A stretch of DNA of 64,000 nt from JAZKHT01 sp040385245 (lineage in GTDB: Bacteria > Pseudomonadota > Alphaproteobacteria > Rhodobacterales > Rhodobacteraceae): NCBI GenBank assembly GCA_040385245.1, contig JAZKHT010000001.1, forward strand, positions 682,001-746,000, written 5' to 3'. How positions within the stretch are numbered: position 1 is the first letter of the stretch; every line of letters begins with the position of its first letter. Shown in pieces: positions 1 through 7,891 of the stretch. The notes beneath the pieces are model-generated. The model did not search any database. It saw only the letters and a program-made list of their open reading frames with translations, and was not told the origin of the DNA. A program made the translations under genes and the position numbers.

Positions 1-1
1 G

Positions 2-865
2 TTGCGCCTGATTGCGGGGCTGGAAGACACCACAAGTGGCGTCATCGCCATTGATGGCAAGGATGCCACCAGCCTGCCGCCCGCCAAGCGCGGTCTGGCG
101 ATGGTGTTCCAGTCCTATGCGCTGTACCCGCACATGACGGTGCGCAAGAACATCGCCTTTCCGCTGAAGATGGCCGGGATGTCCGAGGCCGAGCAAGCCA
201 GGAAGATCGACGCCGCCGCCAAGGTGCTGAACCTGACCAGCTATCTGGACCGCAGACCGGGCCAGTTGTCGGGCGGCCAGCGCCAGCGTGTCGCCATCGG
301 CCGGGCCATCGTGCGCGAGCCTGCGGCGTTCCTGTTCGACGAGCCGCTGTCGAACCTTGACGCCAGCCTGCGCGTCACCATGCGCCAAGAGATCACCGAA
401 CTGCATCAGACGCTGAAAACCACGATGATCTACGTCACCCATGACCAGGTCGAGGCGATGACCATGGCCGACAAGATCGTCGTGCTGAACGCAGGCCGGG
501 TCGAACAGGTCGGCAGCCCGATGGAGCTGTACCGTAGCCCGCAGAACCTGTTCGTGGCGGGGTTCATCGGCAGCCCGCGGATGAATCTGATCGAAGGGCC
601 CGAGGCGGCGAAACACAGCGCCACAACCATTGGCATCCGCCCCGAACACATCGACATCGCTGCCGACGGGCCTTGGTCCGGCACGGTTGCCCTGTCCGAA
701 CACCTTGGCTCGGACACCTTCCTGAAGGTGGCGGCAGACGGGTTGGGCAGCATGACCGTCCGGGCGACCGGCGATCTGAACGTGCATCACGGCGACCGGA
801 TCAGCTTTGGCCCGCAACCGGGCAAGATCCACCGCTTTGGCGCTGACGGAAAGGCACTGGCATGA
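2..865 (+). CDS. smoK: Polyol ABC transporter ATP-binding subunit (5'-truncated by window edge)
   Basis: ATPase of a CUT1-type carbohydrate importer that would power uptake of sorbitol/mannitol at the inner membrane. The visible part starts just after Walker A, which lies outside the window. Counting from the first visible codon: Q-loop with FQSYALYP near residues 37-44, signature LSGGQ at 89-93, Walker B FLFDEP at 110-115, H-loop THDQ near 148, then a C-terminal TOBE-like regulatory region containing IGIRPEH. The stop overlaps the next start (ATGA). The following sorbitol and mannitol dehydrogenase genes match the known smoEFGK-smoS-mtlK order of Rhodobacter sphaeroides, which is the basis for the substrate. 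The family is certain; the polyol substrate is inferred from context. Confidence 0.85.
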   Translation: MRLIAGLEDTTSGVIAIDGKDATSLPPAKRGLAMVFQSYALYPHMTVRKNIAFPLKMAGMSEAEQARKIDAAAKVLNLTSYLDRRPGQLSGGQRQRVAIGRAIVREPAAFLFDEPLSNLDASLRVTMRQEITELHQTLKTTMIYVTHDQVEAMTMADKIVVLNAGRVEQVGSPMELYRSPQNLFVAGFIGSPRMNLIEGPEAAKHSATTIGIRPEHIDIAADGPWSGTVALSEHLGSDTFLKVAADGLGSMTVRATGDLNVHHGDRISFGPQPGKIHRFGADGKALA

Positions 866-1632
866 GACTGTCAGGAAAGGCCGCGCTGATCACCGGATCG
901 GCACGCGGCATCGGACTGGAATTCGCCCGCGCCTATATTGACGAAGGGGCCGAGGTGGCGCTTGCCGATGTGAACGCCGCCGCCCTTGACCGCGCCGTGG
1001 CCGAACTTGGGCCAAAGGCACATGCGGTGCAGATGGACGTGACCGATCAGGCCAGCATCGACGCGGGCTTTGCCAAGGCGATTGCGGTCATGGGCAAGTT
1101 GGACATCCTGATCAACAACGCGGCGCTGTTTGATGCCTGCCCGATCGTGGACATCCCCCGCGCCACCTATGACAAGCTGTTTGCCGTGAACGTGGCGGGC
1201 ACCCTGTTCTGCATGCAGGCCGCCGCGCGCCACATGATTGCACGCGGTCAGGGTGGCAAGATCATCAACATGGCGTCACAGGCCGGTCGGCGCGGGGAAT
1301 CGCTGGTTGCGGTCTATTGCGCGACCAAGGCCGCCGTCATCAGCCTGACCCAGTCTGCCGGGCTCAACCTGATTGCGCATGGCATCAACGTGAACGCCAT
1401 CGCCCCGGGTGTGGTCGATGGCGAACATTGGGACGGGGTGGACGCGCTGTTCGCCAAATACGAAGGCCGCGCGCCCGGTGAAAAGAAACGCCTTGTGGGG
1501 CAGGCTGTGCCCTTTGGCCGGATGGGCACTGCTGCCGATCTGGCAGGCATGGCGATCTTTCTTGCCACGTCCGAGGCTGATTACATCGTCGCCCAGACCT
1601 TTGGGGTCGATGGCGGCAACTGGCTGGCCTGA
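862..1632 (+). CDS. smoS: Sorbitol dehydrogenase, short-chain dehydrogenase/reductase family
   Basis: NAD-dependent cytosolic enzyme expected to oxidise D-sorbitol to D-fructose. The 256 residues match the usual SDR size. Visible SDR marks: cofactor-binding TGSARGIG at residues 11-18, NNAA near 85-88, catalytic Ser139, Tyr152 and Lys156 (YCATK). The start codon overlaps the stop of the upstream ATPase gene (ATGA), which fixes the start and implies coupled translation. It lies between a polyol ABC transporter gene and mannitol 2-dehydrogenase, as in the R. sphaeroides polyol operon. Another sugar-alcohol substrate is possible because SDR sequences do not fix specificity. Confidence 0.88.
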   Translation: MRLSGKAALITGSARGIGLEFARAYIDEGAEVALADVNAAALDRAVAELGPKAHAVQMDVTDQASIDAGFAKAIAVMGKLDILINNAALFDACPIVDIPRATYDKLFAVNVAGTLFCMQAAARHMIARGQGGKIINMASQAGRRGESLVAVYCATKAAVISLTQSAGLNLIAHGINVNAIAPGVVDGEHWDGVDALFAKYEGRAPGEKKRLVGQAVPFGRMGTAADLAGMAIFLATSEADYIVAQTFGVDGGNWLA

Positions 1633-1659
1633 CATGGCCACGTTCCCCGAGGTATCTGC

Positions 1660-3090
1660 ATGACCGTCGCCCTTCCCGCCTATGACCGCAGCAAGCTGAC
1701 CCCTGGCATTGTCCACATCGGTCTGGGCAATTTTCACCGCGCGCATATGGCCGTCTATCTGGACGACCTGTTCGCCAAGGGGATCGGGCTGGATTGGGCG
1801 ATCCTTGGGGCCGGGGTGCGGGCGGGCGACGCGAAAATGCGCGATGCGCTGCTGGCGCAGGATTGTCTGTCCACAGTGATCGAGCTTGACCCAACGGGCC
1901 ACCGCGCGCGGCGGATCGGGGCAATGATCGGCTTTATCGAGGTGCAGCCCGACAACGCCGCCCTGATTGCCGCAATGGCGGACCCCGCCATCCGCATCGT
2001 ATCGCTGACCGTCACCGAAGGCGGCTATTTCATCGACCCCGCCACGGGCCGATTTGACCCCGCAGCCGCCGAAATAGTGGCCGATGCGGCCAACCCCGAC
2101 CGGCCCGTCACCGCCTTCGGGGCCATCCTCGCCGCGCTGAGCTTGCGCCGTGCGCGGGGTATCGCGCCCTTTACCGTCATGTCCTGCGACAATATCCCCG
2201 GCAACGGCCTCGTGACACAGGCCGCCGTTGCGGGGCTTGCCCGGCTGTCGGACCCGGGCCTTGCCGACTGGGTCGATGCCCATGTCGCCTTTCCGAACGG
2301 CATGGTCGACCGCATCACCCCCGCCACCGGCCCGCGGGAACGCGCGCTTGCGGCGGGTTTCGGGCTGGCCGACCCCGTTCCCGTAACGTGCGAGCCGTTC
2401 CGCCAATGGGTGATGGAGGACAGGTTCCCGATGGGGCGCCCGCCGCTGGAGCAGGTCGGCGTCACCTTCACCGACCACGTTCACGCGTTCGAGGCGATGA
2501 AGCTGCGCATCCTGAACGGCGGTCACGCCATCATTGCCTATCCGGGTGGGCTGGTGGACATCGAATACGTCCACGAGGCGATGGCCGATCCGCTGATCCT
2601 GGGCTTTCTAGACAAGCTGGAGCGGGAAGAGATCATTCCCTTTGTCCCGCCCGTGCCCGGCACCGATCTTTCCGCCTATTACGAGACGATCCGCAGCCGC
2701 TTTGCCAATACCGAGATTGCCGATACCGAACGCCGCCTGTGTCTGGATGGGTCAAACCGGCAGCCGAAGTTCATCATTCCGTCGATGCGTGACAATCTGG
2801 CGGCGGGGCATCTGCCGCGCGGGCTGGTGCTGGAAAGTGCCCTGTGGTGCCGCTATTGCGCCGGGGTCAGCGACAGCGGCGCCGTGATCGCGCCGAACGA
2901 TCCGAACTGGGACCGCCTGCAAGCAAACGCGCGCGCGGCTGTCAGCGACGCCAATGCCTGGTTGGGCATGGCCGACATCTATGGCGATGTGGGCCAGCAT
3001 CCGGGTGTGGCGACAGCTTTTGCGGGCTTTCTGGCCGATCTTGGTGCCCGCGGGACCAAAGCCGTCCTGACCGACTTTCTGCGCGACTGA
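1660..3090 (+). CDS. mtlK: Mannitol 2-dehydrogenase
   Basis: Polyol-specific long-chain dehydrogenase converting D-mannitol to D-fructose with NAD. The 476 residues fit the family (about 475-490). Recognisable features are the N-terminal GLGNFHRAHMAVYLDDL block, typical of mannitol/fructuronate/tagaturonate reductases, and a central KLRILNGGHAIIAYPG block carrying the family's catalytic lysine region. It starts 27 bases after smoS and is the last gene of the operon. It is followed by a GC-rich intergenic repeat and a hairpin before ureD. Fructuronate reductases are the nearest alternative family, but the neighbours favour mannitol. Confidence 0.9.
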   Translation: MTVALPAYDRSKLTPGIVHIGLGNFHRAHMAVYLDDLFAKGIGLDWAILGAGVRAGDAKMRDALLAQDCLSTVIELDPTGHRARRIGAMIGFIEVQPDNAALIAAMADPAIRIVSLTVTEGGYFIDPATGRFDPAAAEIVADAANPDRPVTAFGAILAALSLRRARGIAPFTVMSCDNIPGNGLVTQAAVAGLARLSDPGLADWVDAHVAFPNGMVDRITPATGPRERALAAGFGLADPVPVTCEPFRQWVMEDRFPMGRPPLEQVGVTFTDHVHAFEAMKLRILNGGHAIIAYPGGLVDIEYVHEAMADPLILGFLDKLEREEIIPFVPPVPGTDLSAYYETIRSRFANTEIADTERRLCLDGSNRQPKFIIPSMRDNLAAGHLPRGLVLESALWCRYCAGVSDSGAVIAPNDPNWDRLQANARAAVSDANAWLGMADIYGDVGQHPGVATAFAGFLADLGARGTKAVLTDFLRD

Positions 3091-3099
3091 CAGCGCGGC

Positions 3100-3130
3100 G
3101 GGGGCCAGCCCCCGCACCCCCGGGATATTT
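3100..3130 (+). repeat. Dispersed GC-rich intergenic repeat, copy 1
   Basis: The stretch has the pattern GGGGGCC-AG-CCCCC-GCA-CCCCCGGGATATTT. Related copies occur at 14527-14562 and 26396-26429 (opposite orientation) and 31655-31689, with a similar stretch inside bchB at 30250-30285. The G-run/C-run pair can form a short hairpin. It lies just after the mtlK stop, so it may act at the 3' end of the polyol operon mRNA. Confidence 0.6.
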
Positions 3131-3158
3131 CGGCAGAGAGGAACAGGAGAGGGGGCGA

Positions 3159-3194
3159 TCTGGAAAATGCCTGAAATTTCGGCATTTCGCCAGA
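3159..3194 (+). terminator. Imperfect hairpin downstream of mtlK
   Basis: TCTGG and AATGCC on the left pair with GGCATT and CCAGA on the right, with a small internal bulge and a 9-base loop. There is no U-tract, so this may be a 3'-end or processing structure rather than a classical terminator. The stretch from 3195 to 3299 up to ureD shows no further feature that I can support. Confidence 0.35.
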
Positions 3195-3299
3195 TAAGTG
3201 GGCGGACGCGTCGTTCATGCCGCGTTGCCCCGCCGCTGTGCGCCCTGACGCGTTGAGTGTGGCGCGTCGTCCGGCCACCGTTCGGGACAAGGGGGCGCG

Positions 3300-4115
3300 A
3301 TGACCGTACATGATCCCATTCAACGGATGCAGCGCAGCCATGGCGAGGCGAGGGTTGACCTTGCCTTGTCCGGGGGCACCCTGCGGCTGACGGGTCTGCG
3401 TCAGCAGGGATCGGCCAAGGCCATTCTGCCGCGCGTGGGGTTGGTGCCCGAGGTGGTTTTCCTGAACACCTCTGGCGGGCTGACGGGCGGGGACCGCTTG
3501 TCCTATGCCGTCCATCTGGGCGACGGGTGCCGTGCCATCGCCACCACGCAAACGGCGGAACGGGCCTATCGCGCGGACCAAGGCGTGGCGCGGGTGACCG
3601 TCGATCTGACGGTGGGGCACGGCGGCTGGATCGACTGGCTGCCGCAGGAAACGATTCTGTTCGATCATTCCGCCCTTGACCGCCGCACCACGATTACGCT
3701 TGGCCGCAACGCGGGCTGTCTGGCGCTGGAGGCGGTGGTTCTGGGCCGCGCCGCCATGGGCGAGACGGTGCGCACGCTGGCCTTTCGCGACCGGCGCGAG
3801 GTGCTTCGGGACGGCATGCCGCTGGCCATCGAACCCTTTGCGCTGACGGCAGAGGCGCTGGCCGCAGGGCCTGCGGTTCTGAATGGAGCGCGGGCTTTTG
3901 CCTCGCTGGTGATGGTGTCGCCCGATGCTGCCGATGCGCTGGCACCGCTGCGCGATGTGCTGGATGAAGGGGGCGTGATCGCCGCCGCCTCGGCCTTTGA
4001 TGGGAAATTGACACTGCGGATGCAGGCCGCCGATGGCTGGCCCCTGCACCGCCAGATCGCGCGGGCGCTGGCCGTGCTGCGCCGCGCACCGCTGCCGCGC
4101 GTCTGGCAGATTTAG
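3300..4115 (+). CDS. ureD: Urease accessory protein UreD
   Basis: First gene of the urease operon. UreD binds apo-urease and, with UreF and UreG, delivers nickel and permits carbamylation of the active-site lysine. The 271 residues fit the family. Typical blocks are the LNTSGGLTGGDRL-type segment near residues 55-68 and WLPQETILFDHSALDR near 114-129. A GGGGG stretch a few bases before the ATG can serve as ribosome-binding site. It is followed ten bases later by ureA. UreD-first order is common in alphaproteobacteria. Confidence 0.93.
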   Translation: MTVHDPIQRMQRSHGEARVDLALSGGTLRLTGLRQQGSAKAILPRVGLVPEVVFLNTSGGLTGGDRLSYAVHLGDGCRAIATTQTAERAYRADQGVARVTVDLTVGHGGWIDWLPQETILFDHSALDRRTTITLGRNAGCLALEAVVLGRAAMGETVRTLAFRDRREVLRDGMPLAIEPFALTAEALAAGPAVLNGARAFASLVMVSPDAADALAPLRDVLDEGGVIAAASAFDGKLTLRMQAADGWPLHRQIARALAVLRRAPLPRVWQI

Positions 4116-4125
4116 GGAGACTGCG

Positions 4126-4428
4126 ATGAACCTGACCCCCCGCGAAAAAGACAAGCTGCTGATCAGCCTTGCCGCCATGGTGGCCCGCAACCGGCTGGCG
4201 CGCGGCGTCAAGCTGAACCACCCCGAGGCGATAGCCCTGATCACCGACTTTGTCGTCGAAGGCGCGCGCGACGGCCGCACCGTCGCCGATCTGATGGAGG
4301 CGGGTGCAGGCGTCATCACCGCTGATCAGTGCATGTCGGGCATTCCCCAAATGATCCACTCGGTTCAGGTCGAGGCGACCTTTCCCGATGGCACCAAGCT
4401 TGTCACCGTCCACCATCCCATCCGTTGA
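4126..4428 (+). CDS. ureA: Urease gamma subunit
   Basis: Smallest structural subunit (100 residues, standard length) of the nickel enzyme that hydrolyses urea to ammonia and CO2 in the cytoplasm. The sequence begins MNLTPREKDKLL and contains RGVKLNHPEAIALI and the strongly conserved end TFPDGTKLVTVHHPI. The ATG at 4126 follows GGGAGA at a proper distance. A longer open frame upstream is only read-through of the ureD region. It lies ten bases after ureD and 12 bases before a small secreted-type protein gene. Confidence 0.96.
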   Translation: MNLTPREKDKLLISLAAMVARNRLARGVKLNHPEAIALITDFVVEGARDGRTVADLMEAGAGVITADQCMSGIPQMIHSVQVEATFPDGTKLVTVHHPIR

Positions 4429-4440
4429 AAGGCCCGTCCC

Positions 4441-4599
4441 ATGACCCGCATCCTCGCCCCGTTGTTCGTGATCGTTGCCAGCCCGGCACTGGCCCATGAC
4501 GGTCTGCATCATCACCCCCACGGCATCGAATTCGGCTGGGGGATGGCTGCGCTGTTCGGCGTGGTGGGCGGGCTGGTTCTGGCCCGGTTCAAGAAATGA
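4441..4599 (+). CDS. Small His-rich membrane/periplasmic protein in the urease operon, function unknown
   Basis: A 52-residue protein with an apparent signal peptide (hydrophobic start ending ASPALA at about residue 18). A His-rich stretch HDGLHHHPHG follows, then a single hydrophobic segment (GMAALFGVVGGLVLARF) and a basic KK end. Its TGA overlaps the ureB ATG in AAATGATC, so it is translated with the operon. The layout, a signal peptide, a short His/Gly motif and a membrane helix, recalls the very beginning of HupE/UreJ nickel permeases but is far too short to be one. A role in nickel handling is inference from the histidines and the location only. Confidence 0.65.
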   Translation: MTRILAPLFVIVASPALAHDGLHHHPHGIEFGWGMAALFGVVGGLVLARFKK

Positions 4600-4901
4600 T
4601 CCCCGGTGAAGTGTTCACCGCCCCCGGTGATATCGTGCTGAACGACGGGGCCGTGGCCGTTGTGTTGATGGTCGCCAACACCGGCGACCGGCCCGTGCAG
4701 GTGGGCAGCCACTACCATTTTGCCGAAACAAACCCCGGTCTGGCCTTTGACCGCGCCGCCGCGCGCGGGCTGCGGCTGGACATCCCCGCAGGCACCGCCG
4801 TGCGGTTCGAACCCGGCCAATCGCGCACAGTGACACTGGTCCCCTTTGGTGGCCTGCGCCGGGTCTATGGCTTCAACGCTGCCGTGATGGGCGATCTATG
4901 A
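4596..4901 (+). CDS. ureB: Urease beta subunit
   Basis: The 101-residue structural subunit pairs with UreA and UreC in the urease trimer. It starts MIPGEV, contains the typical VQVGSHYHFAETN block and ends in the usual FGGLRRVYGFN region. The start overlaps the stop of the small upstream gene by four bases, and its own stop is followed 14 bases later by another small gene. Length and motifs are standard. Confidence 0.96.
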   Translation: MIPGEVFTAPGDIVLNDGAVAVVLMVANTGDRPVQVGSHYHFAETNPGLAFDRAAARGLRLDIPAGTAVRFEPGQSRTVTLVPFGGLRRVYGFNAAVMGDL

Positions 4902-4915
4902 CAGGAGAAACCGCC

Positions 4916-5083
4916 ATGCCCCCGTTTTCCCCCGTGCAGATGATGCAGATGTCGATCCAGACGACCATGGGCCTGATCGAGGTGCAGCGCCTGATGATGG
5001 TGCGCGCGATGGAATTAGGGCTGTGGTGGATGCCGAAAACGCCCGCGCCCGTCGCGAAGAAACGTAACCGGTCCAAGACCTGA
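4916..5083 (+). CDS. Small Met-rich protein between ureB and ureC, unknown function
   Basis: A 55-residue reading frame beginning MPPFSPVQMM. An in-frame ATG at 4898 overlaps the ureB stop, but an AGGAGA seven bases before the ATG at 4916 makes the latter the better start. Nine of 55 residues are methionine. The middle looks like an amphipathic helix (MSIQTTMGLIEVQRLMMVRAMELGL) and the tail is strongly basic (KKRNRSK). It ends 21 bases before ureC. I do not recognise a family. The helix with regular Met/Leu spacing and the basic tail vaguely resemble phasin-like small proteins, but this is not enough to assign one. Confidence 0.6.
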   Translation: MPPFSPVQMMQMSIQTTMGLIEVQRLMMVRAMELGLWWMPKTPAPVAKKRNRSKT

Positions 5084-5104
5084 TCTTTTGTTGACGGAGC
5101 GACA

Positions 5105-6814
5105 ATGCCCTTTTCCATCCCCCGCGCGGCCTATGCCGATATGTATGGCCCCACCACCGGCGACAGGGTGCGGCTGGGCGATACCGATCTGATCATCCAG
5201 GTGGAACGCGACCTGACAACTTACGGCGAAGAGGTGAAGTTCGGCGGTGGCAAGGTCATCCGCGACGGCATGGGCCAATCGCAGATCACGCGGGCGCAGG
5301 GGGCGATGGACACCGTCATCACCAATGCGCTGATCGTGGACCACACCGGCATCTACAAGGCCGATGTGGGCCTGCGCGACGGGCGGATCGCCAGAATCGG
5401 CAAGGCGGGGAACCCCGACACCCAGCCGGGCGTCGATGTGATCATCGGGCCGGGCACCGAGATCATCGCGGGCGAGGGGCGGATTCTGACCGCAGGCGGG
5501 ATGGACGCGCATATCCATTTCATCTGCCCCCAGCAGATCGACGACGCGCTGCATTCGGGGCTGACCACCATGCTGGGCGGCGGCACCGGGCCTGCACATG
5601 GCACGCTTGCCACCACCTGCACGCCGGGGCCGTGGCACATCGGGCGGATGCTGCAAAGCTTTGACGCCTTTCCGATGAACCTGATCCTTGCGGGCAAGGG
5701 CAATGCGTCGCTGCCCGCCGCGTTGGAGGAACAGGTGCGCGCGGGGGCCGCCGCATTGAAATTGCACGAGGATTGGGGCACCACCCCTGCCGCCATCGAC
5801 TGCTGCCTGACGGTGGCGGAGGCGATGGATGTGCAGGTGATGATCCACACCGACACGCTGAACGAATCCGGTTTTGTCGAAAACACACTGGCCGCGATCA
5901 AGGGCCGCACGATCCACGCCTTTCACACCGAAGGCGCGGGGGGCGGCCATGCGCCCGACATTATCAAGGTTGTCAGCAGCCAGAACGTGATCCCGTCTTC
6001 GACCAATCCGACCATGCCCTACACCGTCAACACCATCGAGGAACACCTTGATATGCTGATGGTCTGTCATCATCTGGATCGCCGGGTTCCCGAGGATGTG
6101 GCCTTTGCCGAAAGCCGCATCCGGCGTGAAACCATCGCGGCCGAGGATATCCTGCACGATATGGGTGCGTTTTCGGTGATCAGCTCCGACAGTCAGGCGA
6201 TGGGCCGCGTGGGCGAGGTGATCACCCGCACCTGGCAGACCGCCCACAAGATGCGCCAGCAAAGGGGGCGACTGGCCGAAGAAACCGGCGACAACGACAA
6301 TTTCCGCGTGCGCCGCTACATCGCGAAATACACCATCAACCCGGCCATCGCGCATGGGCTGTCGCAGCACATCGGCAGCATCTCCGTGGGAAAGCGCGCC
6401 GATCTGGTGCTGTGGTCGCCTGCATTTTTCGGCGCAAAGCCCGACATGGTACTGATGGGCGGCTGCATCGTGGTGGCGCAGATGGGCGATCCGAACGCGT
6501 CGATCCCCACACCGCAGCCGGTGTTCACCCGTCCGATGTTCGGGGCCTTTGGCCGCAGCGTCGAACGCAATGCCGCGATTTTTGTCAGTCAGGCCGCATT
6601 GGACGATGATGTGCGCGGGCGTCTGGGTCTGGCCAAAGATGTGCTGGCGGTTCAGGGCTGCCGGGGCATCGGCAAGTCGGACATGGTGCTGAACGACGCG
6701 ACCCCGCAGATCGAGGTTCACCCCGAAACCTACGAGGTGCGCGCCGACGGCGTTCTTTTGACCTGCGAGCCTGCGTCAGAGCTGCCCCTTGCGCAGCGGT
6801 ATTTCCTGTTCTGA
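5105..6814 (+). CDS. ureC: Urease alpha (catalytic) subunit
   Basis: Catalytic subunit with the dinuclear nickel site; 569 residues, the usual size. Nickel ligands are visible: His136 and His138 (AHIHF), carbamylated Lys219 (ALKLHEDWG), His248 (MIHTD), His274 (HAFHTEG) and Asp362 (SSDSQ). The mobile-flap Cys321 with His322/His323 (VCHHLD) is intact, so the enzyme should be active. The start is preceded by GGAG. The gene ends one base before the stop of a convergent small gene, an unusual interruption of the urease operon. Confidence 0.98.
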   Translation: MPFSIPRAAYADMYGPTTGDRVRLGDTDLIIQVERDLTTYGEEVKFGGGKVIRDGMGQSQITRAQGAMDTVITNALIVDHTGIYKADVGLRDGRIARIGKAGNPDTQPGVDVIIGPGTEIIAGEGRILTAGGMDAHIHFICPQQIDDALHSGLTTMLGGGTGPAHGTLATTCTPGPWHIGRMLQSFDAFPMNLILAGKGNASLPAALEEQVRAGAAALKLHEDWGTTPAAIDCCLTVAEAMDVQVMIHTDTLNESGFVENTLAAIKGRTIHAFHTEGAGGGHAPDIIKVVSSQNVIPSSTNPTMPYTVNTIEEHLDMLMVCHHLDRRVPEDVAFAESRIRRETIAAEDILHDMGAFSVISSDSQAMGRVGEVITRTWQTAHKMRQQRGRLAEETGDNDNFRVRRYIAKYTINPAIAHGLSQHIGSISVGKRADLVLWSPAFFGAKPDMVLMGGCIVVAQMGDPNASIPTPQPVFTRPMFGAFGRSVERNAAIFVSQAALDDDVRGRLGLAKDVLAVQGCRGIGKSDMVLNDATPQIEVHPETYEVRADGVLLTCEPASELPLAQRYFLF

Positions 6815-7150
6815 CTAATGCACCGCCCGCAAACCCGCCTCATTCCGCCGGTTGATCGGCCAGCCGGGGCGCAGCGTCTTTGGCTTGGCCGGAATCGGCG
6901 CGCAGGTGACCTGCACGCTGGTCTGGTCGCGCCAGAACGCCGGATCAGTCCGAATCCGGTCGGGCAAAAGTGTGGGATCAAACACGGGCGTCTGCACTTC
7001 GGTCACCTCGACCCGGTGGGCCGCACCGATGGTGCCAAGGTTCGGCTGACGGATGAACGCCGCCTCAAGCGCGGCTTCGCGCTGTTGCAGGCGGGCAATT
7101 TCGGCGCGCACTTCGGCCAGTTCGTCGATGGGGTTGGGGCGGCGGATCAT
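6815..7150 (-). CDS. Conserved-looking small coiled-coil protein, opposite strand inside the urease operon
   Basis: A 111-residue protein read leftward, convergent with ureC; the two stop codons abut. An AGGAGA stands four bases before the ATG at 7150, a strong ribosome-binding site, which argues for a real gene. Residues about 8-35 form a charged heptad-like helix (LAEVRAEIARLQQREAALEAAF), followed by an extended region rich in Pro and charged residues (DPTLLPDRIRTDPAFWRD). I do not recognise a family and see no signal peptide or membrane segment. Its promoter must lie in the 198-base gap 7151-7348, which also has to serve ureE if ureE is not read through from ureC. Confidence 0.6.
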   Translation of the reverse strand: MIRRPNPIDELAEVRAEIARLQQREAALEAAFIRQPNLGTIGAAHRVEVTEVQTPVFDPTLLPDRIRTDPAFWRDQTSVQVTCAPIPAKPKTLRPGWPINRRNEAGLRAVH

Positions 7151-7348
7151 GCGTTCTCCTGTGGCGTGGTGCCGGGCTTTGTCTTGGTCCAGCCTGGACC
7201 GGCATGCGTTAACGGCGCGTTTCTGTCGCATCAGTGTGACCCCGGATTTACGGCAATGATGCGGCAGCCGGTGTTTCCCGAACGCATCCCGAGGTGCTAT
7301 GTTCCGCCCTTGGGCCGCTGCGACCCACCCTATAAGCAAGGTTTCGCC

Positions 7349-7891
7349 ATGACCGATCTTCCCCCCGCCCATGCAATCGTTCACCCAAAGCCGGGGGACA
7401 AGCGTCATGGGTTTGTCACCCTTGGCTATGACGAACGGTTTTTGCGCCGCAAACGGCTGGTGACCGAAGACGACGAAGGCTTTGTCGTTGATCTGGCCGA
7501 AACTGTCAGCGTCGGTCCCGGCGATTGCTTTGTGCTGGACGATGGGCGGCTGATCGAGGTGGTGCCCGCACAGGAGCGCGTGCTGGTGGTGACGGGCGAT
7601 CTGCCGCGTCTGGCCTGGCACATCGGCAACCGCCACACCCCCTGCCAGATCGAGCATGACCGCCTGCTGATCCGTGATGACCATGTGCTGGAGGCGATGT
7701 TGCGTCAATTGGGCGCCACGGTGGCTGCCGATATCGCGCCCTTTGCGCCCGAAGGCGGGGCTTATGGCCATGGCCGCACCATGGGTCACGACCACGCGCC
7801 GCTGCATGAACCGGTGGCCGAGCATGTCCATGTCCACCATCATTCGTCGCATGTGCACCCCGACGACGACACCGAGGCCGAACCTGAATGA
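7349..7891 (+). CDS. ureE: Urease accessory nickel chaperone UreE
   Basis: UreE is the dimeric metallochaperone that hands nickel to UreG for urease maturation. The start at 7349 (MTDLPPAHAIV) gives 180 residues; the much longer upstream open frame is not coding. The core shows the UreE peptide-binding-like N domain and the metal-binding domain with LAWHIGNRHTPCQIE. The C-terminus is histidine-rich (HGRTMGHDHAP, then HVHVHHHSSHVHP), as expected for a nickel-storing UreE. The stop overlaps the ureF ATG by four bases. Confidence 0.93.
   Translation: MTDLPPAHAIVHPKPGDKRHGFVTLGYDERFLRRKRLVTEDDEGFVVDLAETVSVGPGDCFVLDDGRLIEVVPAQERVLVVTGDLPRLAWHIGNRHTPCQIEHDRLLIRDDHVLEAMLRQLGATVAADIAPFAPEGGAYGHGRTMGHDHAPLHEPVAEHVHVHHHSSHVHPDDDTEAEPE

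Noticed and set aside
6818..7348. N-terminal extension of the ureE frame back to 6818
   Set aside because: The extension lies over the convergent small gene and the gap, and UreE similarity begins at MTDLPP (7349).
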